Under the pieces are notes generated by a model, which was not told the DNA's origin, searched no databases, and saw only the letters and a list, made by a program, of their open reading frames with translations. DNA of 64,000 bases, from NCBI GenBank assembly GCA_008501765.1, contig QQUE01000008.1, forward strand, positions 62,001 through 126,000. Reading direction: 5' to 3'. Positions 8,313-17,998 of this stretch are shown piece after piece; the stretch's first letter is position 1, and the number at the start of each line of letters is the position of its first letter. The stretch is from Calditrichota bacterium (GTDB lineage Bacteria; Zhuqueibacterota; Zhuqueibacteria; Zhuqueibacterales; Geothermadaptataceae). Both the position numbers and the translations under genes were made by a program.

Positions 8313-9008
8313 TTAAATTGTTATAAGCAGAAAAAGCGTCAGAATTGGGATTAAAACCATGCCTGTGGTGGTGGCAATTTTACTGAATCGGCTTGTTTCG
8401 CGGTCGATATACTGTACGTGGACAATTTTTTCAATGCCGATCTGTGCGGCCATCGAAGCATTTTTTTCTCTAAAAATCAGCATCGAACTGTAGGGAATAT
8501 CGCCAATTCTCGACAGCACGTCGAGGATGGGTTTCTCGATTCGATAGCCGTTTTTATTGGTTATGTTTTCCAGATTTCCAACGGGCAGAATTATGGTTTC
8601 CGGCTCATCAAGATAGCGAATGTGCACCGTTTTAAAATCAAATCCTAAAAATTCTGCAAAACGTTCTGAGTTGTCATGCAACCGCAGTGAAATGGTTTCA
8701 TTCATTTCCGGAAGGATAACTTTTCGTTTTACGCCCTTTTTTCCGTCTTCGTATTTGTCCTGATAGTCTACAAATGTCAATTTTTGGAAACCGAGATATT
8801 TGCCGTACTTCACTTCTCCATTTTTTAATCGAATTCGAATTTTGGATCCTACAGGCAAATTTATCGTTTTTCGTAATGATAATATGGTGCCTGTTTCGTA
8901 AAGTGGCTTTTGCCTTATCAATTGACTGGCGCAACTATTGAGAGTAAAAAAACTCAATAAAAGCAGGAGTGAGGTTTGGATGGGTTTTCGCGAAATATCT
9001 GCTTTCAT
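8313..9008 (-). CDS. Lipoprotein of unknown function with C-terminal membrane helix
   Basis: The 231-residue product starts MKADISRK at 9008 and has a lipoprotein signal peptide with LNSC as the lipobox. The body repeats short beta-rich units that pair a hydrophilic loop with a strand (RIRLKNGEVKYGKYLGF, SLRLHDNSERFAEFLGF, HIRYLDEPETIILP), like small SH3- or Sm-like barrels. The last 20 residues (GMVLIPILTLFLLITI) are a strongly hydrophobic C-terminal helix, unusual for a lipoprotein. An upstream Met at 9053 would add 15 residues before the signal and is less likely. It converges with the GT2 gene with a gap of only 10 bp. Confidence 0.6.
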   Translation of the reverse strand: MKADISRKPIQTSLLLLLSFFTLNSCASQLIRQKPLYETGTILSLRKTINLPVGSKIRIRLKNGEVKYGKYLGFQKLTFVDYQDKYEDGKKGVKRKVILPEMNETISLRLHDNSERFAEFLGFDFKTVHIRYLDEPETIILPVGNLENITNKNGYRIEKPILDVLSRIGDIPYSSMLIFREKNASMAAQIGIEKIVHVQYIDRETSRFSKIATTTGMVLIPILTLFLLITI

Positions 9009-9130
9009 CTTGTGGTATTCAGGATAAATTTCCAGGATGTTTTGGTCAAGCAAGTCATTTTTTGTGCAACAAATTAATCCTGAAATCTATGTAAATGCAA
9101 GCCCGGTAAATGCGTAATATTGCCTGATTT

Positions 9131-9502
9131 TTAATCGGCTTGCAGCCAAAAAGCATTCTCAATATGTTTGATTCGGGATTGGTTTTGTTTGATTTCAATG
9201 GCGATGACATCGAACCGGCAATCGACTGTTTCATCATTAAAATCATATAAAAATTTTTGCGCTACTTTACCGATTTGTTTTTGTTTTGCCGGGGTAACCC
9301 AGGTCTCGGGAGCGCCCATTTTCGATGTCCTCGCCGTTTTCACTTCGACAAAAATGAGCATTTTTTCTTTCAGTGCAATTATATCAATTTCCCCACGCTC
9401 AAAGCGAAAATTACGAGCAAGGATTTTATATTCATTTTTTATCAGAAAATTGGCTGCCAAATCCTCGCCGATATTACCGACCTCCCGGCTACTTTGCCCC
9501 AT
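9131..9502 (-). CDS. yraN: YraN/UPF0102 family nuclease-fold protein
   Basis: The 123-residue protein shows the conserved pattern of UPF0102: GNIGEDLAANFL, then NYRF-like NFRFERGEIDIIA, then LIFVEVKTA, the E-D-ExK core of the restriction-endonuclease fold. Length matches the family. The family is commonly found next to rnhB, as here: its ATG overlaps the rnhB stop by one base (TAATG), so the two are translationally coupled. Function is not established; a structure-specific DNA-processing role is usually proposed. Confidence 0.9.
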   Translation of the reverse strand: MGQSSREVGNIGEDLAANFLIKNEYKILARNFRFERGEIDIIALKEKMLIFVEVKTARTSKMGAPETWVTPAKQKQIGKVAQKFLYDFNDETVDCRFDVIAIEIKQNQSRIKHIENAFWLQAD

Positions 9503-10152
9503 TACTCGAACATCTCCTTTTGTTTTTCATTTTTCAAACGAAAACTGCGGCGGTGAATCGGACACCGGCCGAATTCATTGATCGCTTCGATGTGCGCTTT
9601 TGTCGCATAACCTTTGTGCCCGGCGAACTTGTACTCAGGATATTTTAAATCGTAATAATTTTTCATTATTTCATCGCGCACAACCTTGGCCAAAATAGAG
9701 GCTGCGGCTATAGAAATCGATAACTGGTCGCCTTTTACGATCGCAGTTTGTGGAAATGGAGGGGAATCCATTGGCAATCCATCGACTAAAATATGCTGCG
9801 GTTCGACTTGCAAATGGCTCACTGCGCGAGACATTGCCAGAAACGAGGCTTTCCGGATGTTGACTTTATCAATGTCCGCCACTCCAACGATGCCAATACC
9901 TGTCGATACAGCCGTTTGCGCTATCCAGTGATAAGCCTGGATGCGCTGTTTTTCGGTCAGTTTTTTCGAATCGTCAATTTTTACGGGAATTTCCACAGGC
10001 ATGCCTTTGGGCAAAATGACGGCGGCAGCGACTACCGGCCCGGCCAAGGGACCACGGCCAACTTCATCAGTCCCCGCAACGAGTTCGATGCCTTTGTCCC
10101 ACAGTTCTCTTTCAAAATCAAATTTTTTAAGGATGGCTCCCAATTCTGCCAT
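9502..10152 (-). CDS. rnhB: Ribonuclease HII
   Basis: The 216-residue protein carries the type 2 RNase H motifs: GTDEVGRGPLAGPVVAAAV with the first Asp-Glu pair, DDSKKLTEKQR, and VKGDQLSISIAAASILAKV with the third Asp, then a later Asp in KVVRDEIM. It removes RNA from RNA-DNA hybrids, including single ribonucleotides in DNA. It starts at ATG 10152 and is first in a two-gene unit with yraN. Length and all catalytic residues are normal. Confidence 0.95.
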   Translation of the reverse strand: MAELGAILKKFDFERELWDKGIELVAGTDEVGRGPLAGPVVAAAVILPKGMPVEIPVKIDDSKKLTEKQRIQAYHWIAQTAVSTGIGIVGVADIDKVNIRKASFLAMSRAVSHLQVEPQHILVDGLPMDSPPFPQTAIVKGDQLSISIAAASILAKVVRDEIMKNYYDLKYPEYKFAGHKGYATKAHIEAINEFGRCPIHRRSFRLKNEKQKEMFE

Positions 10153-10366
10153 GACAAATCCGTCTCTATTGTTGTTTATATTTTACTTTGATTTAAACTA
10201 AAAATACACGATGTTATTCTAAGACTGCAAACACATTTATCCGCGAGCGAACAATGCCGCAAATCACTTCCCTGAAAACACGAATTCGACTACTTCATCC
10301 ATCTGCAATATTTTATTCATCCTTCTTCAATATTATAGACCAACAATTTAAAGAAAAGAGGGCGCA

Positions 10367-10627
10367 ATGCAATTCGTAAATTCACATTTGATGATTTTTT
10401 CGGAAGATATTGAAAAAATTGTTGATATGTTTTCTCTCAACACCAAAGATTTACTGGTTGAATCCTTTTCCCCGGGAGATAATGCAATTATCGTTGAAAC
10501 GCAAAATAAAAGTCGGTTCCGGCTGCATATTGACTTGCAGGAAAAACGCATAATTGCTGCCAAAAAACTCGGTGAAAACAAAAGCGATACCCATGATTTT
10601 GATAAATACATCGCCTTCATGAAATAG
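10367..10627 (+). CDS. Small hypothetical protein, 86 residues
   Basis: The product is a small, mixed alpha/beta, soluble protein with alternating charged and hydrophobic segments (DNAIIVETQNKSRFRLHIDL), suggesting a compact two- or three-stranded sheet. No family is recognised. GAGGG at 10357-10361 is well spaced from the ATG at 10367. The frame stops 6 bp before the converging glcF gene ends. Base composition is like the surroundings. Confidence 0.55.
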   Translation: MQFVNSHLMIFSEDIEKIVDMFSLNTKDLLVESFSPGDNAIIVETQNKSRFRLHIDLQEKRIIAAKKLGENKSDTHDFDKYIAFMK

Positions 10628-10633
10628 GTGAAA

Positions 10634-11929
10634 TTAGTTTCCACTCTCGCCCTGATACGCCCGCCAGAGCAATGATACCGGATGCAGAATCTGCATGTCG
10701 TTTTTTTGTTTGCTCACACCATATGCCAGTTGGATTGAACACCCCGGATTGGCGCTGACAATGATTGAAGCCCCCGTCTTCGCAATATTTCCCATTTTCC
10801 GGTCTAATAATTCAAATGCCGTTTCCGTGTGCGTAATATTATAAACACCTGCGCTACCACAACACCAATCCGATTCTTCCATTTCAATCAGCTTGATTCC
10901 GGGTATTGATTCAATGATTTCACGCGGGGCAGAGCGAATTTTTTGACCGTGGGCCAAATGGCAGGCATCGTGGTAAGTCACATCCAGCTTTAAATTTTCC
11001 TCAGGTTTTTTGAATCCAATTTCGCAGAGAAATTCCGAGATATCTTTCGTTTTTGAAGCTACTTTATCGATGGTAGCACTATCTGAATCACCGGAGAAAA
11101 TTTTATCACTTTCTTTTAAAAATGCACCACACCCCGCTGCATTGACGATGATCGCATCGAGCGAATCAAGATCAAAGGTAGCTGCGTTTTGTAAAATCTG
11201 CTGACATGCCTGTTTTGAATCCCCGGAATGGGCATGAACCGAACCGCAGCATCCCTGATTCCGCGGGATGAAAACATCGCAGTTGTTCAGCGCCAATACC
11301 TCAGCAGTCGCTACATTAACATCAGAAAATGCTATATCTTGCATGCAGCCTGTCAGCAACCCGACTTTAAATTTCGTCTCTCCTTTGGCAGGCAAAAATT
11401 CTGGAAGAAGCTGGTGCGTGAATTTTTTATTTATCTTTGGTGCGAGGGGAGAGATATCTTTCAATTTCTTTGAGAATAATCCGGCAATGTTTAATTTCAA
11501 ATTTAACCATTCAATTCCGGAACATTGATAAATTCTGATTAGTCTGGCAACAAATTGCAACCGTTTTTGTTTGGCAAACAGACCGTTTAGTAATAATTTT
11601 TTTATCAATCCTGACTTAAAGTCCGGTGTTTTTTGCTGTGCAATTGCCCAGCGTGTTTCTTCGATAATTCGACCGTATTGCACGCCCGCAGGGCAGGCGG
11701 TTTCACACGCGCGGCAATCAAGGCAGAAAGTGGTTTCAGCAATAAACGCATCGGAAATGGGCAGCTTCCCTTCGGAAACGGATTTGATCAAGCGGATTCT
11801 GCCGCGCGGAGAAGACCTTTCCCGTTTTGTTAACACATACGTCGGGCACGACGGCAGGCACATGCCACAATGCATGCATTGCAGCAAAAAATCGTCGGGG
11901 ATTTTTGGGAAGAGATTTATTTTATCCAT
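10634..11929 (-). CDS. glcF: Glycolate oxidase iron-sulfur subunit
   Basis: The 431-residue protein has two N-terminal [4Fe-4S] motifs, CMHCGMCLPSCPTY near residue 18 and CLDCRACETACPAG near 70. Two CCG domains follow, seen as NQGCCGSVHAHSGD and SDWCCGSAGVYN, of the type that binds a further cluster in heterodisulfide-reductase-like subunits. GlcF passes electrons from the FAD subunit GlcD to the quinone pool. glcD lies upstream on the same strand, but an unrelated gene sits between the two. There is no GlcE-like second FAD subunit in the window. Oxidation of lactate or another 2-hydroxy acid is also possible. Confidence 0.9.
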   Translation of the reverse strand: MDKINLFPKIPDDFLLQCMHCGMCLPSCPTYVLTKRERSSPRGRIRLIKSVSEGKLPISDAFIAETTFCLDCRACETACPAGVQYGRIIEETRWAIAQQKTPDFKSGLIKKLLLNGLFAKQKRLQFVARLIRIYQCSGIEWLNLKLNIAGLFSKKLKDISPLAPKINKKFTHQLLPEFLPAKGETKFKVGLLTGCMQDIAFSDVNVATAEVLALNNCDVFIPRNQGCCGSVHAHSGDSKQACQQILQNAATFDLDSLDAIIVNAAGCGAFLKESDKIFSGDSDSATIDKVASKTKDISEFLCEIGFKKPEENLKLDVTYHDACHLAHGQKIRSAPREIIESIPGIKLIEMEESDWCCGSAGVYNITHTETAFELLDRKMGNIAKTGASIIVSANPGCSIQLAYGVSKQKNDMQILHPVSLLWRAYQGESGN

Positions 11930-11974
11930 TGATTGTGGTCTGGCTGAATTCGTATCCGATGCTTGCTTGGGCTC

Positions 11975-12676
11975 TCATTTGATGATTTCAATGATTTGTT
12001 TGAAACGTATCGTTTTACCCCATTTATTGAGAGGAAATATTTTATAATTTATTGCCATCTGAGTTGTTTGATTTGGTATAAATAATTTGAAATAAAACAT
12101 TTCAAATACGTTGCATTCAACCGCACCTTTCAAAACAGCCATTGGTGTGGTTAAATTAAGTCTTTTATAATAGTTAACGATTCTATTGTCAGGTATTAAA
12201 TCGCGGCCCTTTTTTCCAACATATGCTTCATCAACAAACAGGGAATCAATGGCAGCAGCTTCTGTCTCAATTTCCACAATTTTAATGTCATCTGTTCCAT
12301 TAAAATTAACATCTGAAAATGTGATTACGAGGTTATAATCTACCAGGTCTCCATTTCCATAATTATAAAGCAATATTGGCAAATCATATTCATTGTTCTT
12401 CAGGCATTTAATCGTCCTTTTAGGATTTAAAAAATAGGAATTATTCTCCATATTCCCACGTTTCACTTTTTTGGCAAAAATATTTTTATTAAAATGAAAT
12501 TCATCAGTTTGATGCTTCTTGCCAAAATCGGATAATTGTAGATTCGTGCCCAACTCATAAAATGGTAAAATACCCACCAATATTTCTGGTTTGTTGAGAA
12601 GAGAAATAATAAATAAGATCAAGGGGTAAATGGCTAAAACGGCAAAGACTGTTGAAATCACTGCGAGTAATTCCAT
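11975..12676 (-). CDS. Hypothetical membrane-anchored protein between glcF and glcD
   Basis: This 233-residue protein has one N-terminal transmembrane helix (about residues 5-28) and a long soluble part with a beta-rich pattern. Nothing in it is familiar. It is visibly richer in A+T than the glc genes on either side. It is on the same strand, with 45 bp to glcF and 59 bp to glcD, so it would be carried on the same transcript. It may be a recent insertion, since glcD and glcF are normally adjacent. Confidence 0.55.
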   Translation of the reverse strand: MELLAVISTVFAVLAIYPLILFIISLLNKPEILVGILPFYELGTNLQLSDFGKKHQTDEFHFNKNIFAKKVKRGNMENNSYFLNPKRTIKCLKNNEYDLPILLYNYGNGDLVDYNLVITFSDVNFNGTDDIKIVEIETEAAAIDSLFVDEAYVGKKGRDLIPDNRIVNYYKRLNLTTPMAVLKGAVECNVFEMFYFKLFIPNQTTQMAINYKIFPLNKWGKTIRFKQIIEIIK

Positions 12677-12735
12677 GATAAATGATTTTTCCTTGCTTAA
12701 ATTGGTGAAGGTCTTAAATGTTGACTGTATGCAGC

Positions 12736-14124
12736 CTATATCTGGTCAAAAACTTTTCCTGGATTAAGAATATTGTTGGGATCCAGTGTTTTCTTGATTT
12801 GCCGCATTAATTTCATATTTGCCGGTGGTTCAAATTTGGCAAGAAATCCTTTTTTAGCAATCCCGATTCCGTGCTCCCCGGTGATTGTTCCACCCATTTT
12901 TAATGCTGCCTCAAATATCTCCTCAAAGGCCATTTCTACTCGCTGCATCTCATCTTTGTTGCGTTCATCAGTCAAACAGGTTGGATGCAAATTACCATCA
13001 CCGGCATGGCCAAATGTGCCAAATTGTAACTCATATTTTTTGGCAATCGTCTGGATTTGCCGCAGCATCGAGGCCACTTTATCGCGCGGCACCGTAGCGT
13101 CTTCCAAAATGGTCGTTGGTTTTAAGCGGGCGAGGGCAGTAAATGCTGACCGGCGTGCAGTTTTTAAGCGTTCGGCCTCTGTGTCGGTTTCAGCGAACTT
13201 CACCTCTGTTGCATTGTGCTTATTGCATATTTCAATAATACGCTGCGCATCGTGGGCAACAACATCGGGAAAGCCATCGACTTCGATGAGCAACAATGCT
13301 TCGCAAGCTGTTGGCAAGCCAATTTTGGTAAAATCTTCGACACAGCGAATTGTGGTCTGATCCAAAAATTCAAGAGTACAGGGAATTATTTTTTCAGCAA
13401 TTATTGCGGAAACTGTCTCGCCTGCATCCTCGATTTTATTAAAAAAGGCCAGCATGGTTTTTTGATCTTTTGGCTTTGGGATCAATTTTAACAAAATTTG
13501 CGTGATGATACCAAGAATCCCTTCGCTGCCAATGAACAGGTCTTTCATGTTGATTCCGGCCACATTTTTTACACATTTATTGCCGAGCTTAACCCAGTCG
13601 CCGTCGGGTAAAACAGCTTCAATTCCCATCACATAATCACTTGTTACACCATATTTTAGACCCCGTAATCCGCCGGAATTTTCCGCGACATTGCCGCCAA
13701 TTGTACAGATTTTCATGCTGCCCGGATCCGGAGGATAAAACAGACCGCGTTTTTCAACAGCACTGTGCAAGTTCTGCGTTATTACCCCCGGTTGAATCGT
13801 TGCTGTCAGGTTTTTTTCATCGATTTCTAAAATTTGGTCCCAGTGGTGGAGTTGCAGAACTATGCTGTTATTTCCAGGAATTGATCCACCGCTCAGGCCG
13901 GTTCCGGTTCCCCGCGGAACGATACTAAAATTATCTCGATTTGCTAATCGCACGATTTTAATAATATCATCTTTATTACGCGGGGAAACGGCGCAAATCG
14001 GCAATTGCTCGTGCAGAGGGGTGCCGTCATAACTCAGAGAGATCAAATCTTCCTGTTCAGCAAGCACATTTTCCCGGCCTACAATGGCTCGTAGTTTTTC
14101 GATTATTATTGAGAAATCAGCCAT
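12736..14124 (-). CDS. glcD: Glycolate oxidase FAD-binding subunit
   Basis: The 462-residue protein is a full-length member of the GlcD/D-lactate dehydrogenase FAD family. The FAD-binding PCMH domain shows VPRGTGTGLSGGSIPG and GGNVAENSGGLRGLKYG. The C-terminal FAD-linked oxidase domain has FGHAGDGNLHP and TGEHGIGIAKKGFL, where the histidines contact flavin and substrate. With GlcF it oxidises glycolate (or D-lactate) to the 2-oxo acid. The ATG at 14124 gives the normal N-terminus. Confidence 0.92.
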   Translation of the reverse strand: MADFSIIIEKLRAIVGRENVLAEQEDLISLSYDGTPLHEQLPICAVSPRNKDDIIKIVRLANRDNFSIVPRGTGTGLSGGSIPGNNSIVLQLHHWDQILEIDEKNLTATIQPGVITQNLHSAVEKRGLFYPPDPGSMKICTIGGNVAENSGGLRGLKYGVTSDYVMGIEAVLPDGDWVKLGNKCVKNVAGINMKDLFIGSEGILGIITQILLKLIPKPKDQKTMLAFFNKIEDAGETVSAIIAEKIIPCTLEFLDQTTIRCVEDFTKIGLPTACEALLLIEVDGFPDVVAHDAQRIIEICNKHNATEVKFAETDTEAERLKTARRSAFTALARLKPTTILEDATVPRDKVASMLRQIQTIAKKYELQFGTFGHAGDGNLHPTCLTDERNKDEMQRVEMAFEEIFEAALKMGGTITGEHGIGIAKKGFLAKFEPPANMKLMRQIKKTLDPNNILNPGKVFDQI

Positions 14125-14302
14125 ATCGTTTTCTTCTTAATTTAGCGGATAAACTAATTGATTACATAATACTGTGAAAGTCGATCAAAATCAAGTACCT
14201 GAAATATTTTTTTTATGCTCAGGTGTGTCATTTCAACTCTTGGGTTTTTGAAATTAAGACCGATATTAAAATGGAATCAGCGTTCTATTTTTGAGGTCGG
14301 TT

Positions 14303-15028
14303 ATGCAAATTCAAGCCATTCCGCAAGCCTATTTACAGGGCATTCAAAACGTAAAAGCAGGATCTGTTTATCGTCAGAAAGGCGCTGCAGAAACGCATCA
14401 AACAGAGCCGAAGACGGCAATTGACCGCATTGAATTATCTGCAGCAGGCCGCGAAAAATACAAGAGTTCGATCGATTCTGAAAAGGATGCCCAAAAAAAC
14501 CAACTGCGTGAAGATCATGTTCAAAAAGAAGTTAAAAATACAGGAACGAAACAACTTTCTGCAGAAGACAAAAATGCTGTTGATACTCTGAAATCACGGG
14601 ATCGTGAAGTACGCATCCACGAACAAGCTCATATTGCAGCCGCCGGTGGTTATGCAACTGGTGGCGCACGTTTTACTTTTGAGGTCGGGCCGGATGGCAA
14701 AAGATACGCCACCGGCGGAGAAGTCTCAATTGATACCAGCGCTATTCCAGATGATCCGGCCGCAACGATTCGCAAGATGAATACTGTGCGCAAAGCAGCG
14801 CTCGCCCCGATGAATCCCTCTGCGGCTGACCGCGCCATTGCAGCGAGTGCCAGCTCAACAGCGGCAAAAGCACGCGGTGAAATGGCAAACGAAAACGGGG
14901 AAGAAAGCGCGACACAAACGTCAAAATCCACTATCGGTGAACCGGGTGAAAACCGGGCTGTCGAAAATAATCTGTTTCAGTTAAAGTCTGGTATTTCGGC
15001 CTACGAGACCGGTGTTTCAATTCCCTGA
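14303..15028 (+). CDS. SprA-related putative metalloprotease (PF12118 type)
   Basis: The 241-residue product has a low-complexity, charged N-terminal half and then the SprA-related domain. That domain reads VRIHEQAHIAAAGGYATGG, with a HExxH zinc motif, followed by VGPDGKRYATGGEVSIDT, DPAATIRKMNTVRKAAL and PMNPSAADRAIAASAS, all hallmarks of the family. No signal peptide is seen. The ATG at 14303 follows GAGGTCGG at 14293; an upstream TTG at 14291 falls on the ribosome binding site. The family is widespread but its activity is not proven; it is annotated as a putative catalytic protein on the basis of the HExxH motif. Confidence 0.8.
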   Translation: MQIQAIPQAYLQGIQNVKAGSVYRQKGAAETHQTEPKTAIDRIELSAAGREKYKSSIDSEKDAQKNQLREDHVQKEVKNTGTKQLSAEDKNAVDTLKSRDREVRIHEQAHIAAAGGYATGGARFTFEVGPDGKRYATGGEVSIDTSAIPDDPAATIRKMNTVRKAALAPMNPSAADRAIAASASSTAAKARGEMANENGEESATQTSKSTIGEPGENRAVENNLFQLKSGISAYETGVSIP

Positions 15029-15265
15029 ATGTACCATTTCAGTCTCGGTTAAATTGAGAAAAGTCAAAATGGATGATTTGAAATATTACTAAAACTTTCC
15101 GGTTGTATTTCGTAGACGTGGGTTGTATCCAAAACAGTGCTTGCTAACTTTCAAAAATTTAACGTTTTAATTGCAAAATAATAATCTGCAGTTGGCTCTC
15201 GTGTGATGTATTAGGTAATTTTTAGTGTGAATAGTAGAGTTTTATATTTATTGGCTTGAGGGAAA

Positions 15266-16186
15266 ATGCAGCACAACGATCTTTTAATCCGGTTTTGGGG
15301 GGTACGTGGGAGTTTTCCTGTGCCAGGCCCCGGTACAGTGAAATATGGCGGGAACACCTCCTGCATCGAAATTCGTAATAAGAAACACGTTTTGATTCTC
15401 GATGCGGGAACGGGTATCATTCCATTGGGGGAAAAAGTTTTAAACGAACGAACCAATTCAAACGGGGAAGTATTGCCAATTACCGTTTTGCTCTCCCACA
15501 CACACCATGATCATATTCAGGGCTTGCCATTTTTTAAGCCAGCCTACCATAAAAATTATGCTATGTATGTTTTCGGTCCGGAGCTGCTTGGCCGGGATAT
15601 TGAAACCAGTTTGATTCACGCGATGGAGCCTGAATACTGTCCGGTAAAATTGCAGGATTTGAGCGCCGAGAAATTGATTCGCAATTTTAAAATCGATGAA
15701 AAACTGGTCATCCGAAATTCAACTTATCATCCCCAGTTATTTAAAAAAGAAACAGTTGTCGACGATGTTGATCCCGGCGATATGGTGATTACCAGCTTCA
15801 AAAGCCTGTCTCACCCGACGGATGGAGTTTATATTTATAAAATTAAAGCCAATGGTAAAACTATTGTTTACTCGACAGATATCGAAGGAGTGCCCGGGGG
15901 CGATGAGCAGGTAATTCAGTTTGCAAAGGGGGCGGATATACTTATTCACGATGCACAATATCTTGCCGATGAATACAGCGATCCAATTGCCTCCAAAAAG
16001 GGGTACGGCCACAGCACACTGGAGATGGCATGCGAAGTTGCCAATAAAGCTGATGTCAATAAGCTCGTTCTCTATCACCATGATCCTTCCCACGATGATA
16101 GTGAAATGGATAAAATTGAAGAGCAAGCCCGGAATCTGTTTTCAGACGTTTGTGCAGGCCGGGAAGGCATGGAAATCTGGCTATAA
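15266..16186 (+). CDS. Metallo-beta-lactamase-fold hydrolase
   Basis: The 306-residue protein opens with LIRFWGVRGSFPVPGPG and YGGNTSCIEI and has the zinc motif SHTHHDHIQGLPFF, with further ligands in YSTDIEG and the GYGHST and YHHDPSHDD segments. This is the subgroup near PhnP and cyclic-nucleotide phosphodiesterases of the MBL superfamily. Substrates in the group are phosphodiesters, but the exact one cannot be read from the sequence. The gene stands alone, with gaps of about 240 bp on each side. Confidence 0.8.
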   Translation: MQHNDLLIRFWGVRGSFPVPGPGTVKYGGNTSCIEIRNKKHVLILDAGTGIIPLGEKVLNERTNSNGEVLPITVLLSHTHHDHIQGLPFFKPAYHKNYAMYVFGPELLGRDIETSLIHAMEPEYCPVKLQDLSAEKLIRNFKIDEKLVIRNSTYHPQLFKKETVVDDVDPGDMVITSFKSLSHPTDGVYIYKIKANGKTIVYSTDIEGVPGGDEQVIQFAKGADILIHDAQYLADEYSDPIASKKGYGHSTLEMACEVANKADVNKLVLYHHDPSHDDSEMDKIEEQARNLFSDVCAGREGMEIWL

Positions 16187-16448
16187 TTATATTTAAATTA
16201 TCTCATTGCAACTCTCCCAAGCCCCGCCTATATTGTGATCCAAACTTTTATTTTTTACTTTCAGGCAATAAATTACCGTGTAATTGTAGTTAATCTGCAC
16301 TATTTTTAAGCTTGTAAAAATGTGCCCGGCATTTATTCAAACCAAATAAAAATTCAAAAGGTTTTTTTATTGGCTAAATTTAAATGTGTAAACCAGGTGC
16401 CAGGCAATTGATTTATACTTTATGAATACAACAAGTCAAGGCTGTTTT

Positions 16449-16916
16449 ATGGAACCAAAAGCTGAAATCACAGAAATTGTTTTGCCCAATGATGCCAATA
16501 TTCTCGGCAATATCCTCGGTGGCAAAGTCATGCATCTCATCGACATTGCCTGCGCGATTGCTGCATTTCGTCACTGCCGGAAACCGGTTGTGACAGCCTC
16601 GATCGATTTTTTGGATTTTAAACATCCGATAAAAGTTGGCGAATTAATTATAATTAAAGCATCTTTAAACCGCGCATTTAACACCTCGATGGAAATTGGC
16701 GCCCGCGTGCTCTCGGAAAATTTATACACCGGCGAATTAAAACATACGAGCTCAGCTTACCTGACTTTTGTGGCTCTGGATGAAAACAAGGAAAAGCCTG
16801 TTCCGGTCGGCGAATATGTTCCCCAAACCGGGAATGATATCCGGCGCTGGAAACAAGCTGAAGTCCGGCGTTCCCACCGCCTATCCGGGCATAAAAAAGT
16901 TTCAGGAATCAAGTAA
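16449..16916 (+). CDS. Acyl-CoA thioesterase, hotdog fold
   Basis: The 155-residue protein is of the YciA/BFIT type: NDANILGNILGGKVMHLID holds the Asn, Gly and Asp of the active site, followed by VTASIDFLDFKHPIKVGE and a strand-rich second half. These enzymes hydrolyse acyl-CoA in the cytoplasm. I place the start at ATG 16449, after CAAGG; an in-frame ATG at 16422 has no ribosome binding site. queG follows 8 bp after the stop, so the two are likely co-transcribed. Confidence 0.85.
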   Translation: MEPKAEITEIVLPNDANILGNILGGKVMHLIDIACAIAAFRHCRKPVVTASIDFLDFKHPIKVGELIIIKASLNRAFNTSMEIGARVLSENLYTGELKHTSSAYLTFVALDENKEKPVPVGEYVPQTGNDIRRWKQAEVRRSHRLSGHKKVSGIK

Positions 16917-16924
16917 ATTTCGTG

Positions 16925-17998
16925 ATGTCTTCCGAGAAAATATCACCAGCAAACTTCGAGTCTTTGTTGAAAAATCAAGCCCATGAATTAGGATTTGATT
17001 TGTTCGGCATTGCCCGCATTGAGAAAATTCCGGAGATGGATTTTTATTCGAACTGGATAAAAAAGGGATTCCACGCGGCAATGGGATATTTGGCCCGGCA
17101 CGAAGAAAAAAAATGCGATCCTTCGCTGATTGTCGACGGGGCGAAATCAGTCCTCGTTTGCGGAAAAAACTACAACACCAATCATCCATATTCCACAGAC
17201 TCAAGCTCAAAAAATCAAGCCTGGATTAGCCGCTATGCCTGGGGCAATGACTACCACGATTCCATCAAGTCTGCGATAATCGAATTAAATAATTATTGGT
17301 TAAAAATATCCGAGAATCAATACGCCGGCCGGTATTATGTGGATACTGGACCGGTTTTTGAGCGTGCATGGGCAAGCCAAGCCGGGATTGGTTGGAGCGG
17401 CAAAAATTGTTGCACGATCAATCGTGAGCAAGGATCCTGGCTTTTCCTTGCGGTAATAATCACCGATGCTGAATTGCAAGCCGGACAAAAATCAGCCGAT
17501 TTTTGCGGCTCCTGCACGGCGTGTATCGATGCCTGCCCGACAAATGCTTTACGGGCGCCATATATTCTTGATTCCAATCTTTGTATTTCCTATCATACAA
17601 TTGAAAACAGAGGCGCCATTCCGCAACAGTTGCAACCTGAATTTGGCAGACAAATATTTGGCTGTGATATCTGTCAGGATGTTTGTCCGTGGAACCGGAA
17701 AGCCAGGTACAGCAGTGAACCGGATTTTCAACCCCGCGAACAGTTGATAAATCCGGATTTGCGATTCCTTCTTCAATTAGATGAAGAAAAATTTCGCTCA
17801 CTTTTCCGCAAGTCTCCGGTTAAACGAACAAAATACGGCGGATTTATGCGCAATGTTTTAATCGCGGCAGGAAACAGTGGTGATATCGGTCTAATCGAAT
17901 TCATAAAACCATTTTTAGAAAATGAAAATGACTTACTTAAAAATCAGGCTGAATCATCTTTAAAGCTTTTGTCAGATAAGAATAAAATCGAGGAATAA
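16925..17998 (+). CDS. queG: Epoxyqueuosine reductase
   Basis: The 357-residue protein carries the QueG features: RYYVDTGPVFERAWASQAG with the catalytic Asp, GWSGKNCCTI, and two [4Fe-4S] motifs, CGSCTACIDACPTNAL and CDICQDVCPWNR. The last 50 residues form a short HEAT-like tail. It reduces epoxyqueuosine to queuosine in tRNA with cobalamin as cofactor. The ATG at 16925 immediately follows an in-frame GTG at 16922. moaD starts one base after its stop. tgt, an earlier step of the same pathway, is in the window at 62 kb. Confidence 0.93.
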   Translation: MSSEKISPANFESLLKNQAHELGFDLFGIARIEKIPEMDFYSNWIKKGFHAAMGYLARHEEKKCDPSLIVDGAKSVLVCGKNYNTNHPYSTDSSSKNQAWISRYAWGNDYHDSIKSAIIELNNYWLKISENQYAGRYYVDTGPVFERAWASQAGIGWSGKNCCTINREQGSWLFLAVIITDAELQAGQKSADFCGSCTACIDACPTNALRAPYILDSNLCISYHTIENRGAIPQQLQPEFGRQIFGCDICQDVCPWNRKARYSSEPDFQPREQLINPDLRFLLQLDEEKFRSLFRKSPVKRTKYGGFMRNVLIAAGNSGDIGLIEFIKPFLENENDLLKNQAESSLKLLSDKNKIEE

